Of a stretch of 23,027 nucleotides of DNA, positions 12,910-20,449 are shown in pieces (positions within the stretch are counted from its first letter, which is position 1; each line of letters opens with the position of its first letter). Under the pieces are notes generated by a model, which made no database searches, was not told the origin of the DNA, and was given only the letters and a program-made list of their open reading frames with translations. A program made the translations under genes and the position numbers. The stretch is from CAYPZT01 sp964415435. GTDB lineage: Bacteria > Patescibacteriota > Microgenomatia > UBA1406 > GWC2-37-13. The stretch is taken from positions 1 to 23,027 of the forward strand of contig CAYPZT010000014.1 of assembly GCA_964415435.1 (NCBI GenBank). The letters run 5' to 3'.

Positions 12910-15464
12910 GGTGTCGGTGATGGTGTGGATGTTGAGGTTGGGGCTGCGTCCCAAGGTTTGTTTACTCCGATTTTTATGGTGGTCTCCCCTGTCTTATCCT
13001 TGTCATTTTTTGCCACTACCTTTAGTTCGTATGTACCGTCAGGAAGACTGAAGTTTTCATTTATATCCTTATTGTCTCCATCGAAGTTTTTATATTCAGA
13101 GCCATTTAGGTAAACTTTTACATTCTTAATTGAGGAACTGCTCGTAATCTTTACGCTCAAATTAACTGGGTTGCCTACGGTTGACTGATTGCCTGGGGAC
13201 TTGATCTGTACCACAACGTTGTCTGAGTTATTGTCCGATACCTCTGTTGGACCCTTGAAACGGTCGTCACCCTGGTTTTTAGCCCATTCATTTATGCCTT
13301 CCTGCCAGCGATTTCGTCCATCCGTTGAAACCGGATCGCTTTCGGTTATTACGATATAGTCCTTCTCATCATAGTTGCCTGTGCGCACTTCTATATCATT
13401 AGCAAGTTTCCCGTTTGTCTTTGAGATTTTAAGCTTCTTATAGTAAGGAGATGTTTCCTTGGGTTCAGTTCCCTCAATAAAATACTCCGTTCTTTTTGAC
13501 TGTCCATCTCTTGGCAGTCCTCCCAGCAATGCGTCGATCTCAAGAGCTTTGACCTTATCCGGTTTTTCCATGATGCCGTCTTTATATTTTTTGAGTAGTT
13601 CCACCATAATGTTATGCCATATGGGAGATGCGCCGGTTACGCCAGAGGAGATGTTCTGATTCATTGGTGAATTATCGTTATTACCTACCCAGACCCCTAC
13701 GGTTATATCGTTTGTATATCCTATTGTCCAGTTGTCACGTTTGTCATTTGTTGTACCTGTTTTGACCGCAACCGTTTTACCAGGGACTCTCAAAAATGAG
13801 TTCGGACCAAACGCATCAACCCGTGCGTTATTGTCTGACATGATGTGAGATATAAGAAATGCCGCTTCCTTTGAGATGACCTGGTTACTTTTGGGTTCTG
13901 ACTTTTTGTATATTTTCTTTCCATCAAAATCCGTAATCTCGAGTATTGAGGACGGATCGCGCCTTACACCACCTGCTGCAAAGACGCTAAAGGCAGAGGT
14001 CATATCAAGAAGGGTAGACTCTCCGCCTCCGAGGGTAACGGCTAACCCAAACCGCTTCATATTTTCATCGGTAGGTGCAAATGTTGTTAAACCCATATCG
14101 CTTGCCTTTTGAAGAAAGTCTCGAAGTCCAACCATAGCAAGAAGTTTTACTGCCGGAATATTATATGAGTTGCCCAGTGCAAACCGTAGCTGAGTTGGGC
14201 CGCGGAATTTACCGTCGTAGTTCACAGGTGAATATGCCTCATCGCCTTGGGATGCAAACTCTGTCTTAACATCCATTACTACTGTAGCTGGCGTGTACCC
14301 TTTTTCGAATGCGAGTGCATAGGTTACGGGTTTAATTGTCGACCCCGGCTGTCTTAAGGCGGTCGCAACATTGAATTTCCCGAATTTTTCATCGCCGTAG
14401 TCATACGAGCCGACCATTGCCAGAATATCGCCTGTCTTGGAATCAAGAACAACAGCTGCCCCGTTTCCGACTTTGTATTCTTTAAGATCCAGAATCTCGT
14501 CATGGACCGCTTTTTGAGCGGCTCGCTGCACATCCAGGTCGAGAGTAGTTTTCACTTTTACACCCTGATCAATGAGCTTGGAGCCAAATTCCTTTTCAAT
14601 CTGATCACGAACATAAAATACAAAATGAGGCGCGTCAATATCCAAATGCGGAGGGGTAAATTTCACCTTGTCAAGGTCTGCCAATGCTTTTTTTTCCTGA
14701 TCGCGGCTGATATAGCCGTCCTCACGCATTCGCCTTAATACATCCATTGTCCTGCCCTTCCATGCGTCTTTGACTCCAATATGCGGTGAGTAGACGGAAG
14801 GATTTTGCGGAAGACCAGAAAGGATAGCCGATTCGGCTAGATTCAGGTCTTTAGGATCCTTTCCAAAATATCCCCGTGACGCAGACATCACACCATAATA
14901 ATTACCGCCATACGGAGATTCGTTAAGATACATCTCAAGTATCTCATCTTTTGTATAGCGGCGCTCTACATCAAAAGCCAAAATCATTTCCTTTATTTTT
15001 CTTGATGGGGTGCGGCTCGGGTAAAGAAGTACGTTTTTTATAAGCTGCTGTGTAATGGTTGAGCCTCCCTCAAATCTCCTCTTCAAAAAAATATTAATGA
15101 AAGCGCGCACAAGACCTGACTGTGAGACACCGCCATGTGTGTAGAAATTCTTGTCTTCGATCGCGATAGTGCCCTCTTTTACAAATGTAGATATATCCTT
15201 AAGAGGCACAGGAATGCGATTTTTGTCCTTATACATCTCATAGATTACTTTTCCGTTACGGTCATAATAGACAGTTGATGACCCCTCCGTTTCTGAAAGC
15301 TTGCCTGGTGATGGTAAATCGCGGGCGAACCACGCAAAAAGGATAAAGGCAAAGATAAAACCAACGACGAGAAAGCCGACCATGCCCATGAGTCCGTATA
15401 GAAGATACTTTCTCTTTTGCGTTGGCGTTAGCCTAAAACCGTGCGTTCTTTTGGATATAAACAT
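12906..15464 (-). CDS. class A penicillin-binding protein (PBP1A-type) with Ig-like C-terminal domain
   Basis: The 852-aa bifunctional peptidoglycan synthase has a short basic cytoplasmic tail and one membrane anchor (about 22-46). The GT51 glycosyltransferase domain shows EDKNFYTHGG with the catalytic Glu, GGSTITQQLIKN and RKIKEMILAFDVERRYTKDEILEMYLN. The transpeptidase domain shows SxxK as GSTIKP (about 374), SxN as SYN, and KTGTT (about 568). After about residue 740 comes an Ig-like beta domain (SPGNQSTVGNPVNLSVKI through DGTYELKVVAKND), then a Pro/Thr/Ser-rich tail. The extra domain and tail probably contact the wall. With the two lysozyme-like proteins in the window it forms a wall-synthesis and remodelling set. 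A TATAAT lies upstream, giving a ~14-nt leader without Shine-Dalgarno. Confidence 0.95.
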   Translation of the reverse strand: MFISKRTHGFRLTPTQKRKYLLYGLMGMVGFLVVGFIFAFILFAWFARDLPSPGKLSETEGSSTVYYDRNGKVIYEMYKDKNRIPVPLKDISTFVKEGTIAIEDKNFYTHGGVSQSGLVRAFINIFLKRRFEGGSTITQQLIKNVLLYPSRTPSRKIKEMILAFDVERRYTKDEILEMYLNESPYGGNYYGVMSASRGYFGKDPKDLNLAESAILSGLPQNPSVYSPHIGVKDAWKGRTMDVLRRMREDGYISRDQEKKALADLDKVKFTPPHLDIDAPHFVFYVRDQIEKEFGSKLIDQGVKVKTTLDLDVQRAAQKAVHDEILDLKEYKVGNGAAVVLDSKTGDILAMVGSYDYGDEKFGKFNVATALRQPGSTIKPVTYALAFEKGYTPATVVMDVKTEFASQGDEAYSPVNYDGKFRGPTQLRFALGNSYNIPAVKLLAMVGLRDFLQKASDMGLTTFAPTDENMKRFGLAVTLGGGESTLLDMTSAFSVFAAGGVRRDPSSILEITDFDGKKIYKKSEPKSNQVISKEAAFLISHIMSDNNARVDAFGPNSFLRVPGKTVAVKTGTTNDKRDNWTIGYTNDITVGVWVGNNDNSPMNQNISSGVTGASPIWHNIMVELLKKYKDGIMEKPDKVKALEIDALLGGLPRDGQSKRTEYFIEGTEPKETSPYYKKLKISKTNGKLANDIEVRTGNYDEKDYIVITESDPVSTDGRNRWQEGINEWAKNQGDDRFKGPTEVSDNNSDNVVVQIKSPGNQSTVGNPVNLSVKITSSSSIKNVKVYLNGSEYKNFDGDNKDINENFSLPDGTYELKVVAKNDKDKTGETTIKIGVNKPWDAAPTSTSTPSPTP

Positions 15465-15484
15465 ACGATTATTCGAGTACAGAT

Positions 15485-15490
15485 ATTATA
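15485..15490 (-). promoter_or_regulatory. -10 box of the PBP gene
   Basis: TATAAT on the minus strand with the predicted +1 at about 15478, 14 nt before ATG 15464. The -35 is weak (TGGAGT, 15513-15508). The promoter of the divergent small membrane gene lies about 35 bp away. Confidence 0.55.
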
Positions 15491-15524
15491 CTAGGTTCGT
15501 GAAGATGACTCCAGCCATTTGTAA

Positions 15525-15552
15525 TTGATAGGGTCTGTACGTGAGGTATAAT
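15525..15552 (+). promoter_or_regulatory. promoter of the small membrane peptide-recG unit
   Basis: TTGATA (15525-15530), a 16-nt spacer and a perfect TATAAT (15547-15552). The predicted +1 is about 15559, 5 nt before the ATG at 15564. Confidence 0.75.
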
Positions 15553-15563
15553 AGGGTATATCT

Positions 15564-15677
15564 ATGAAAAGAGTAAAGAAACTTTTTAGGGCGGAGGTGC
15601 TTGGTAAGGTACTTATTGTTATCGCATCCGTTATTCTCATCATTTCATCTATCGCACCTCTGTTGTTGCCGCGGTAA
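15564..15677 (+). CDS. 37-aa single-pass membrane peptide
   Basis: This short ORF is too small for usual gene calling. It starts with a basic segment (MKRVKKLFR), continues with one Val/Ile/Leu-rich membrane helix (about residues 14-34, containing KVLIVIASVILIISS) and ends with a Pro-Leu-Arg tail. A strong promoter gives a transcript beginning 5 nt before its ATG, and the stop is 6 nt before the recG ATG. An AAGGGG Shine-Dalgarno-like sequence for recG overlaps its end. Its orientation is predicted to be N-in by the positive-inside rule. The function is unknown. It could be a genuine membrane peptide or a translated leader for recG. Support comes from promoter placement and composition, not from homology. 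Confidence 0.65.
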   Translation: MKRVKKLFRAEVLGKVLIVIASVILIISSIAPLLLPR

Positions 15678-15683
15678 AGGGGT

Positions 15684-17741
15684 ATGACACAATTTCCAAT
15701 AGAACTACTGCCTTCTACAAGCCCAGTTACTATAAAACGCCTCAAGTCAATTGGGATTGATACTTACGAGGACCTGCTAAATTATTTCCCTACCCGTTAT
15801 ATCGACTACACCCTCCACTCTACAATTGATAAGCTCCAGGTTGGTGAACTTGTAACCGTGAAAGGGACAGTAAGCGGGGTGACGCAGGTCTACACACGAA
15901 GCCGTCTGCGTATCCAGAAAGCTAAACTTACCGATGAAACGGGGACGATAGAGCTGACTTGGTACAACCAACCGTTTATAGTAAATCTTCTTAAGAAGGC
16001 GCCTTTTCTTTCCATATCGGGGAAGGTAGTGCAGTTTATGAATACAGTAAGTGTGGAACCGCATGATTATGACGTGATCGCGGGGCTAGACAGCCCAACG
16101 GTAAGCACCGGCAGATTGGTACCTGTATATTCTGAAAAACATGGACTGACTTCACGGTTGATTCGTCAAAAGATGCACGGCGTAGTAAACAGGTATTTCT
16201 CCTCAGAGAAAAATATTCTTGCTGAATATCTCCCGCCCCGGCTCATTCCAGAATTTATGGAAGAGAGTCAGGCCTACAAGGAAGTGCATTTTCCCAGCTC
16301 AGTTGATTCAGTCAATAAGGCGCGCCGCAGACTAAGTTTTGACGAACTCTTTTTTATACAGCTTTCCTCAGCAAAAGTAAAGTCTGAATGGCAGAAAACC
16401 AAGACAGGAACTCCTCTTAAAGTGGATGTCTATAAAGATAAAGCAGACAGACTGGTACGGTCACTTCCCTTTGAACTGACAGGCGCACAAAAACGTACTG
16501 TTAACGAAGTACTTGCTGATATGGCGCGCGAGGTGCCAATGAACAGATTTCTGCAGGGAGATGTGGGATCGGGCAAGACAATTGTTGCGGCGATTGCCTG
16601 TTATATGGCGTACCTCAATGGGTATCAGTCGGTTTTTATGGCACCAACAGAAATACTTGCCCAACAGCATTTCGAAACAATAAAAAGAGTCTTTGAAAAA
16701 ACAAAACTGAAAATAGCCCTTCAAACAGGATCCGTAAAACACTTGAAAGGAGAAGACGCAAAAACATTTGACATTGTTATAGGTACGCATGCGCTTTTGA
16801 ATGAGAAACTCGATTTCAAAAAAGTCGCACTCGTCGTGATTGACGAACAGCATCGTTTTGGCGTGGCACAAAGAGCGAAGCTGAAGGAAAAAAGCAATAA
16901 TCCCCATCTTCTTACAATGACCGCAACTCCTATACCGCGCACGGTGGTACTTACTCTTCACGGTGAACTCGATCTATCTATTTTGGACGAAATGCCGAAA
17001 GGCAGAAAGCCAATAAACACCCATCTGGTTCCTCAGTCAAAAAAAGCCGACGGATACAGATGGATCGCTGATCACATAAAAAGAGAAGGAGTTCAGGTAT
17101 TTGTAATCTGTCCACTTATAGAAGAATCTGAGGTTGAGACGATGAAATCAGTAAAGGCTGCGGCAAAGGAGTACGAGTATCTCAAAAATACGGTATTTAA
17201 AAATTTTAAGGTGGGCCTTCTGCATGGAAAGATGAAGGGAAAAGAAAAAGACGAAGTTATGAAAGATTTTAAAAATAAGAAGTATGATATCCTGGTTTCA
17301 ACCTCAGTAGTCGAAGTTGGTATTGATGTGCCGAACGCAACCATAATGATAATTGAAGGGGCGGATAGATTTGGTATCGCACAACTCCATCAGCTTCGTG
17401 GTCGAGTGGGTCGCGGTGATAAACAATCTTACTGTTTCTTATATACAGATAAGGTGGAAGCAATGGTGAAGACAAGACTTGAATATTTTGCAAAAAATCA
17501 GGACGGTATGCTTCTTGCAGAGTACGATCTTAAGATACGGGGACCGGGCGATATTTACGGCACCAACCAGCATGGGTACACGGAACTGCAGATCGCAAGC
17601 CTATCGGATACCGAAATGATTCACAGGGCAAGAAAAGCCGTCGATGAGATCGTAAGAGAAACGAAATTTGATCTTACTCGGCATCCCCTATTAAAAGAAC
17701 GGTTCGATACCTATCATCGCCAGATGATTGCACATGATTAA
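15684..17741 (+). CDS. recG: ATP-dependent DNA helicase RecG
   Basis: The 685-aa superfamily 2 helicase reverses stalled replication forks and remodels branched DNA. The N-terminal wedge/OB domain (about 1-200) includes VTVKGTVSGVTQVYTRSRLR. The helicase core shows Walker A GDVGSGKT (about 291-298), the DEQH box in VIDEQHRFG (about 385), TATPIPRT, and motif VI in HQLRGRVGRGDKQSYCFL. The C-terminal RecG-specific segment has KIRGPGDIYGTNQHG. The length is typical. It has the only clear Shine-Dalgarno-like sequence in the window (AAGGGG, 3 nt before ATG), fitting an internal gene of a transcript that starts before the 37-aa peptide. RuvC is encoded about 5 kb away. Confidence 0.96.
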   Translation: MTQFPIELLPSTSPVTIKRLKSIGIDTYEDLLNYFPTRYIDYTLHSTIDKLQVGELVTVKGTVSGVTQVYTRSRLRIQKAKLTDETGTIELTWYNQPFIVNLLKKAPFLSISGKVVQFMNTVSVEPHDYDVIAGLDSPTVSTGRLVPVYSEKHGLTSRLIRQKMHGVVNRYFSSEKNILAEYLPPRLIPEFMEESQAYKEVHFPSSVDSVNKARRRLSFDELFFIQLSSAKVKSEWQKTKTGTPLKVDVYKDKADRLVRSLPFELTGAQKRTVNEVLADMAREVPMNRFLQGDVGSGKTIVAAIACYMAYLNGYQSVFMAPTEILAQQHFETIKRVFEKTKLKIALQTGSVKHLKGEDAKTFDIVIGTHALLNEKLDFKKVALVVIDEQHRFGVAQRAKLKEKSNNPHLLTMTATPIPRTVVLTLHGELDLSILDEMPKGRKPINTHLVPQSKKADGYRWIADHIKREGVQVFVICPLIEESEVETMKSVKAAAKEYEYLKNTVFKNFKVGLLHGKMKGKEKDEVMKDFKNKKYDILVSTSVVEVGIDVPNATIMIIEGADRFGIAQLHQLRGRVGRGDKQSYCFLYTDKVEAMVKTRLEYFAKNQDGMLLAEYDLKIRGPGDIYGTNQHGYTELQIASLSDTEMIHRARKAVDEIVRETKFDLTRHPLLKERFDTYHRQMIAHD

Positions 17742-18526
17742 CTTTCGTTTTTCGCAAACTGCCCCGTTTCCTTGGACTGTGAAAAAAGAACCCAGAAAAT
17801 GGCCAAAGAAATTACAAGATACAGTATATTTACCACAAAGGATATACCGTAAAGATCCCAGTGTATATTCCCGCTCTTAAAATATTCCCTTGCCGCCTCA
17901 AACACATATGTAGGAGGAAGAAGGTATGCAAATGATTGCAAGGCAGGAGGCAGAACTTTCACAGGATACAAGGCTGCAGTAAGCGGCTGAAAAAGTGACG
18001 CAATGCTCCATGCAAGGGCCTGTATGCGAGTTCCAAATCTAAAAATGAGTCCCAGTGTTGCAAACCCGACTGAACAGGCAAAAATAAATAAATTAATAAA
18101 CATGAGCGATATATTTGTCCATCCTAAAGAGAACATATTAAACTTAAAAAGAGCCGAAGTAATAAGAAGCGTAGTACCTACTATTATAAAAGCCTTGATG
18201 GCAGCTGAAATGACGTGTGCCATCATGTATTCCTTCATTGAAATCGGACTCACAAACAGTGTGTTTAGACTCCGTGACCATATATTCCAAAGACTGCCCA
18301 CTGCTACTGAGTAGGACACAACGGTCACGATATTCCAGAAGTTAAGGCCAATAAGAAGATATAAGGCGCTTTCGCGGCTTGCGGAACCGGCGAGCCATAC
18401 TGCGACGAAACCGAAAACAATCGTGCTGACAAGTGAAAAGAATCCAAGATCCATAATTACCTCAAAAGAATGGCGTGTTATATAAATTTCCTGAAGAACA
18501 ATGGCGTAGATTTTACGAAGTGACAT
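17738..18526 (-). CDS. ABC-2 type transporter permease
   Basis: The 262-aa integral membrane protein has about six predicted hydrophobic segments; the first follows the amphipathic start MSLRKIYAIVLQEIYITRHSF. It would form the export channel with the ATPase encoded just upstream (18513-19448). The pattern is that of drug, polysaccharide or lipid exporters of the ABC-2 class. An in-frame ATG exists at 18565, but MSLRKIYAIVLQ at 18526 fits the usual N-terminus of these permeases and reduces the overlap with the ATPase gene from 53 to 14 nt, so I chose it. The stop shares TTAA with recG. The substrate is unknown. Its neighbour on the other side is recG, which gives no functional clue. Confidence 0.87.
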   Translation of the reverse strand: MSLRKIYAIVLQEIYITRHSFEVIMDLGFFSLVSTIVFGFVAVWLAGSASRESALYLLIGLNFWNIVTVVSYSVAVGSLWNIWSRSLNTLFVSPISMKEYMMAHVISAAIKAFIIVGTTLLITSALFKFNMFSLGWTNISLMFINLFIFACSVGFATLGLIFRFGTRIQALAWSIASLFQPLTAALYPVKVLPPALQSFAYLLPPTYVFEAAREYFKSGNIHWDLYGISFVVNILYLVISLAIFWVLFSQSKETGQFAKNES

Positions 18527-19448
18527 CTTTTGGTTCGCGAGCAATTTGTAAAAATACGTCTTCAAGACTCGGTTTACGAATTTCGATATCGGTTACATAC
18601 AGACCAGCCTTGCTCACGCCATAAATTAGTTTCGGTATACTCTGCTCGTCAGTTTTAATGGTTACCGTATTTTTATTTTCAAACTCGAAAGTATAGTTAT
18701 TTTTTTGGAGATATTTTCCAAACGCTTCCTGCGTATCGGTGTACACAAGGCGTACGTTTGCATTTGTGATAAGTTTCGTAAGATTGAGAGGAGTATCCTG
18801 GGCTACTATTTTTCCACGTGATAAAAATATTACCTCATCACAAAGACGACTTACCTCTGCCATGTCATGACTTGTGTAAAGAACAGATATCTGTCTTTTT
18901 CTCCGCAAATCTTCAATGAGGGTGATTGTCTTATCAGCTATGTCTGGGTCAAGGGACGCCGTCGGCTCGTCCATGAGGAGCAGTTCGGGATCGTTTATGA
19001 GAGACTTAATTATATTGACGCGTGTTCTTTGGCCTGCAGATAAATTCCAAAAGCGGCTGTGAAGAATATGCTCTATTTCAAAATAACGAATCAAATCCAT
19101 AATTTTTTTTCCCGGTGACGCGACTCCGTACAAATTTGCAAACACAAGCAGATTTTCCCAGACAGTTATTCTTCCCTGCAGCGCGTTGAAAGATGAGGTG
19201 AAATTTATTCTTTGAAGACAGTAGTTTCTGTGTTTCATAAAATTACGTCCAAAATAAAAGATTTCACCGCTCGTCGGAGTTGTGATGCCAAGTAACATAT
19301 GGATGGTCGTGGTTTTACCGGCACCATTTGGACCCAGAAGACCGATTACTTTTCCCCGTGGCACAACAAACGATACATTCTCAACTGCTGTGAAAGTATC
19401 GCTAAATCGCTTTACGAGATGTTTTACCTCAAGTACATTATCTACCAT
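18513..19448 (-). CDS. ABC-2 transporter ATP-binding protein
   Basis: The 311-aa nucleotide-binding subunit energises the permease at 17738-18526. Walker A is GPNGAGKT (residues 39-46). The signature is LSAGQRTRV rather than the common LSGGQ, and Walker B is LLLMDEPTASLD. The switch region includes YTSHDMAEVSRLCDEVIFL. A C-terminal extension of ~85 residues ends in KPSLEDVFLQI, typical of ABC-2 exporter ATPases (NodI/CcmA type). The gene overlaps the permease gene by 14 nt, so the two are translationally coupled. A TGA-TATAGT extended -10 lies upstream, giving a ~6-nt leader and no Shine-Dalgarno. The exported substrate is not deducible. Confidence 0.94.
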   Translation of the reverse strand: MVDNVLEVKHLVKRFSDTFTAVENVSFVVPRGKVIGLLGPNGAGKTTTIHMLLGITTPTSGEIFYFGRNFMKHRNYCLQRINFTSSFNALQGRITVWENLLVFANLYGVASPGKKIMDLIRYFEIEHILHSRFWNLSAGQRTRVNIIKSLINDPELLLMDEPTASLDPDIADKTITLIEDLRRKRQISVLYTSHDMAEVSRLCDEVIFLSRGKIVAQDTPLNLTKLITNANVRLVYTDTQEAFGKYLQKNNYTFEFENKNTVTIKTDEQSIPKLIYGVSKAGLYVTDIEIRKPSLEDVFLQIAREPKDVTS

Positions 19449-19460
19449 AGTGTATGTCTT

Positions 19461-19469
19461 ACTATATCA
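19461..19469 (-). promoter_or_regulatory. extended -10 promoter of the ABC exporter operon
   Basis: TGA followed by TATAGT (19466-19461) on the minus strand; +1 at about 19454, six nt before ATG 19448. No good -35. Confidence 0.5.
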
Positions 19470-19528
19470 CAAGAAAGAAGCTGGAGGTTGGAAACAGCAT
19501 CTCATTTCTAGATTCAGGTTTCCGTACA

Positions 19529-19537
19529 TGATAGAAT
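19529..19537 (+). promoter_or_regulatory. extended -10 promoter of the PfkB kinase gene (leaderless)
   Basis: TGA followed by TAGAAT (19532-19537), with the predicted +1 at 19544, the A of the ATG. It is divergent from the ABC exporter promoter about 60 bp away. Confidence 0.55.
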
Positions 19538-19543
19538 GAAACT

Positions 19544-20449
19544 ATGTATGATCTTGTTTCGATAGGCAACATAAGTGTTGATCTCTATTTTCAAGGCGAG
19601 AGTCTGACGCATGACAGAGAACGCTTCAATCTGGCAATAGGCGGTAAGTATTTTGTAGATAAAGTTGTCCAGACTGTAGGCGGAGGCGGTGTCAATGTTG
19701 CAGTCGGTGTTGCCCATCACAAATTCAAATCGGCAGTGTTGGGGACGATCGGCAACAATCCATTCAAAAAAACGATTCTTCAGACACTGGAAGATGCACA
19801 TGTTGCCACCGACCTTGTTTCGTTTGAGGATAATTATTTCAACGTGTCTTCCATTCTTCTCACGGAAAAGGGTGAAAAGTCTGTGATCCATTACTCTACC
19901 GCACATAAACATCTTTTAAAAAATGTGTCTGCAAAAGTATTTCGTACAAAAGTGGTCTATTTGGGCAACATGCCTGATATTTCTATATATGAGCGAACAC
20001 GTTTCTTGGAAAAAATGAGATTTATGAATATACGGTCTATAGTCAATCTGGGTGTCAGGGACTGCAGGCTTCCCAAGCATGCCCTCAGACCATTTCTTGA
20101 ACAGGTAGATGTGCTTATACTCAACGGGCACGAGTTTGCAGAGCTCGTTAAAGCTCCGTATAAGGATATTCATTTTAGGGATGACGTTATTTCGTGGTAT
20201 ATTCCAGCGATGAAACACTCACTAGTGGTTGTAACCGAGGGCGAAAAGGGAAGTTTTGCCTATCATAAGGGGAAAGTACACCATGAAGGAGCGCAATATT
20301 TAGAAAACATTCAGGACGAAACGGGTGCAGGTGATGGGTTTACAGCCGGCTTTATAGCAGGGTATCTAAAGCAGGACGATATCAGAATAGCTATGGAAAG
20401 CGGAGCAAAATACGCAGTAAGAATATTGGCAAAAATTGGAGCGAATTAA
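19544..20449 (+). CDS. PfkB/ribokinase-family sugar kinase
   Basis: The 301-aa soluble kinase phosphorylates a sugar or nucleoside with ATP. The N-terminal motif is SIGNISVDLYF, followed by the glycine-rich substrate loop VGGGGVNVAVGVAHH with AVLGTIGNN. The C-terminal PfkB signature is DETGAGDGFTAGFIAGYL with catalytic Asp at about residue 264. The strand VVVTEGEKGSFAY is typical of the ATP-binding half. The length is normal (about 300). Members act on ribose, fructose-6-phosphate, adenosine and others; the sequence does not let me choose. Transcription is predicted to start on the ATG itself. The stop overlaps that of the opposing gpmI in a shared TTAA. Confidence 0.9.
   Translation: MYDLVSIGNISVDLYFQGESLTHDRERFNLAIGGKYFVDKVVQTVGGGGVNVAVGVAHHKFKSAVLGTIGNNPFKKTILQTLEDAHVATDLVSFEDNYFNVSSILLTEKGEKSVIHYSTAHKHLLKNVSAKVFRTKVVYLGNMPDISIYERTRFLEKMRFMNIRSIVNLGVRDCRLPKHALRPFLEQVDVLILNGHEFAELVKAPYKDIHFRDDVISWYIPAMKHSLVVVTEGEKGSFAYHKGKVHHEGAQYLENIQDETGAGDGFTAGFIAGYLKQDDIRIAMESGAKYAVRILAKIGAN

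Noticed and set aside
15491..15745. 84-aa minus-strand reading frame across the recG promoter region
   Set aside because: It overlaps recG and the 37-aa ORF on the other strand, has no domain features, and promoters on both strands lie within or beside it.
16461..16961. 166-aa minus-strand frame inside recG
   Set aside because: Antisense shadow of a conserved helicase core; the composition (many Cys, His, Phe) is typical of a non-coding frame.
18527..18565. Upstream ATG for the ABC permease
   Set aside because: It would overlap the ATPase gene by 53 nt and add 13 residues before a family-typical start; it remains possible.
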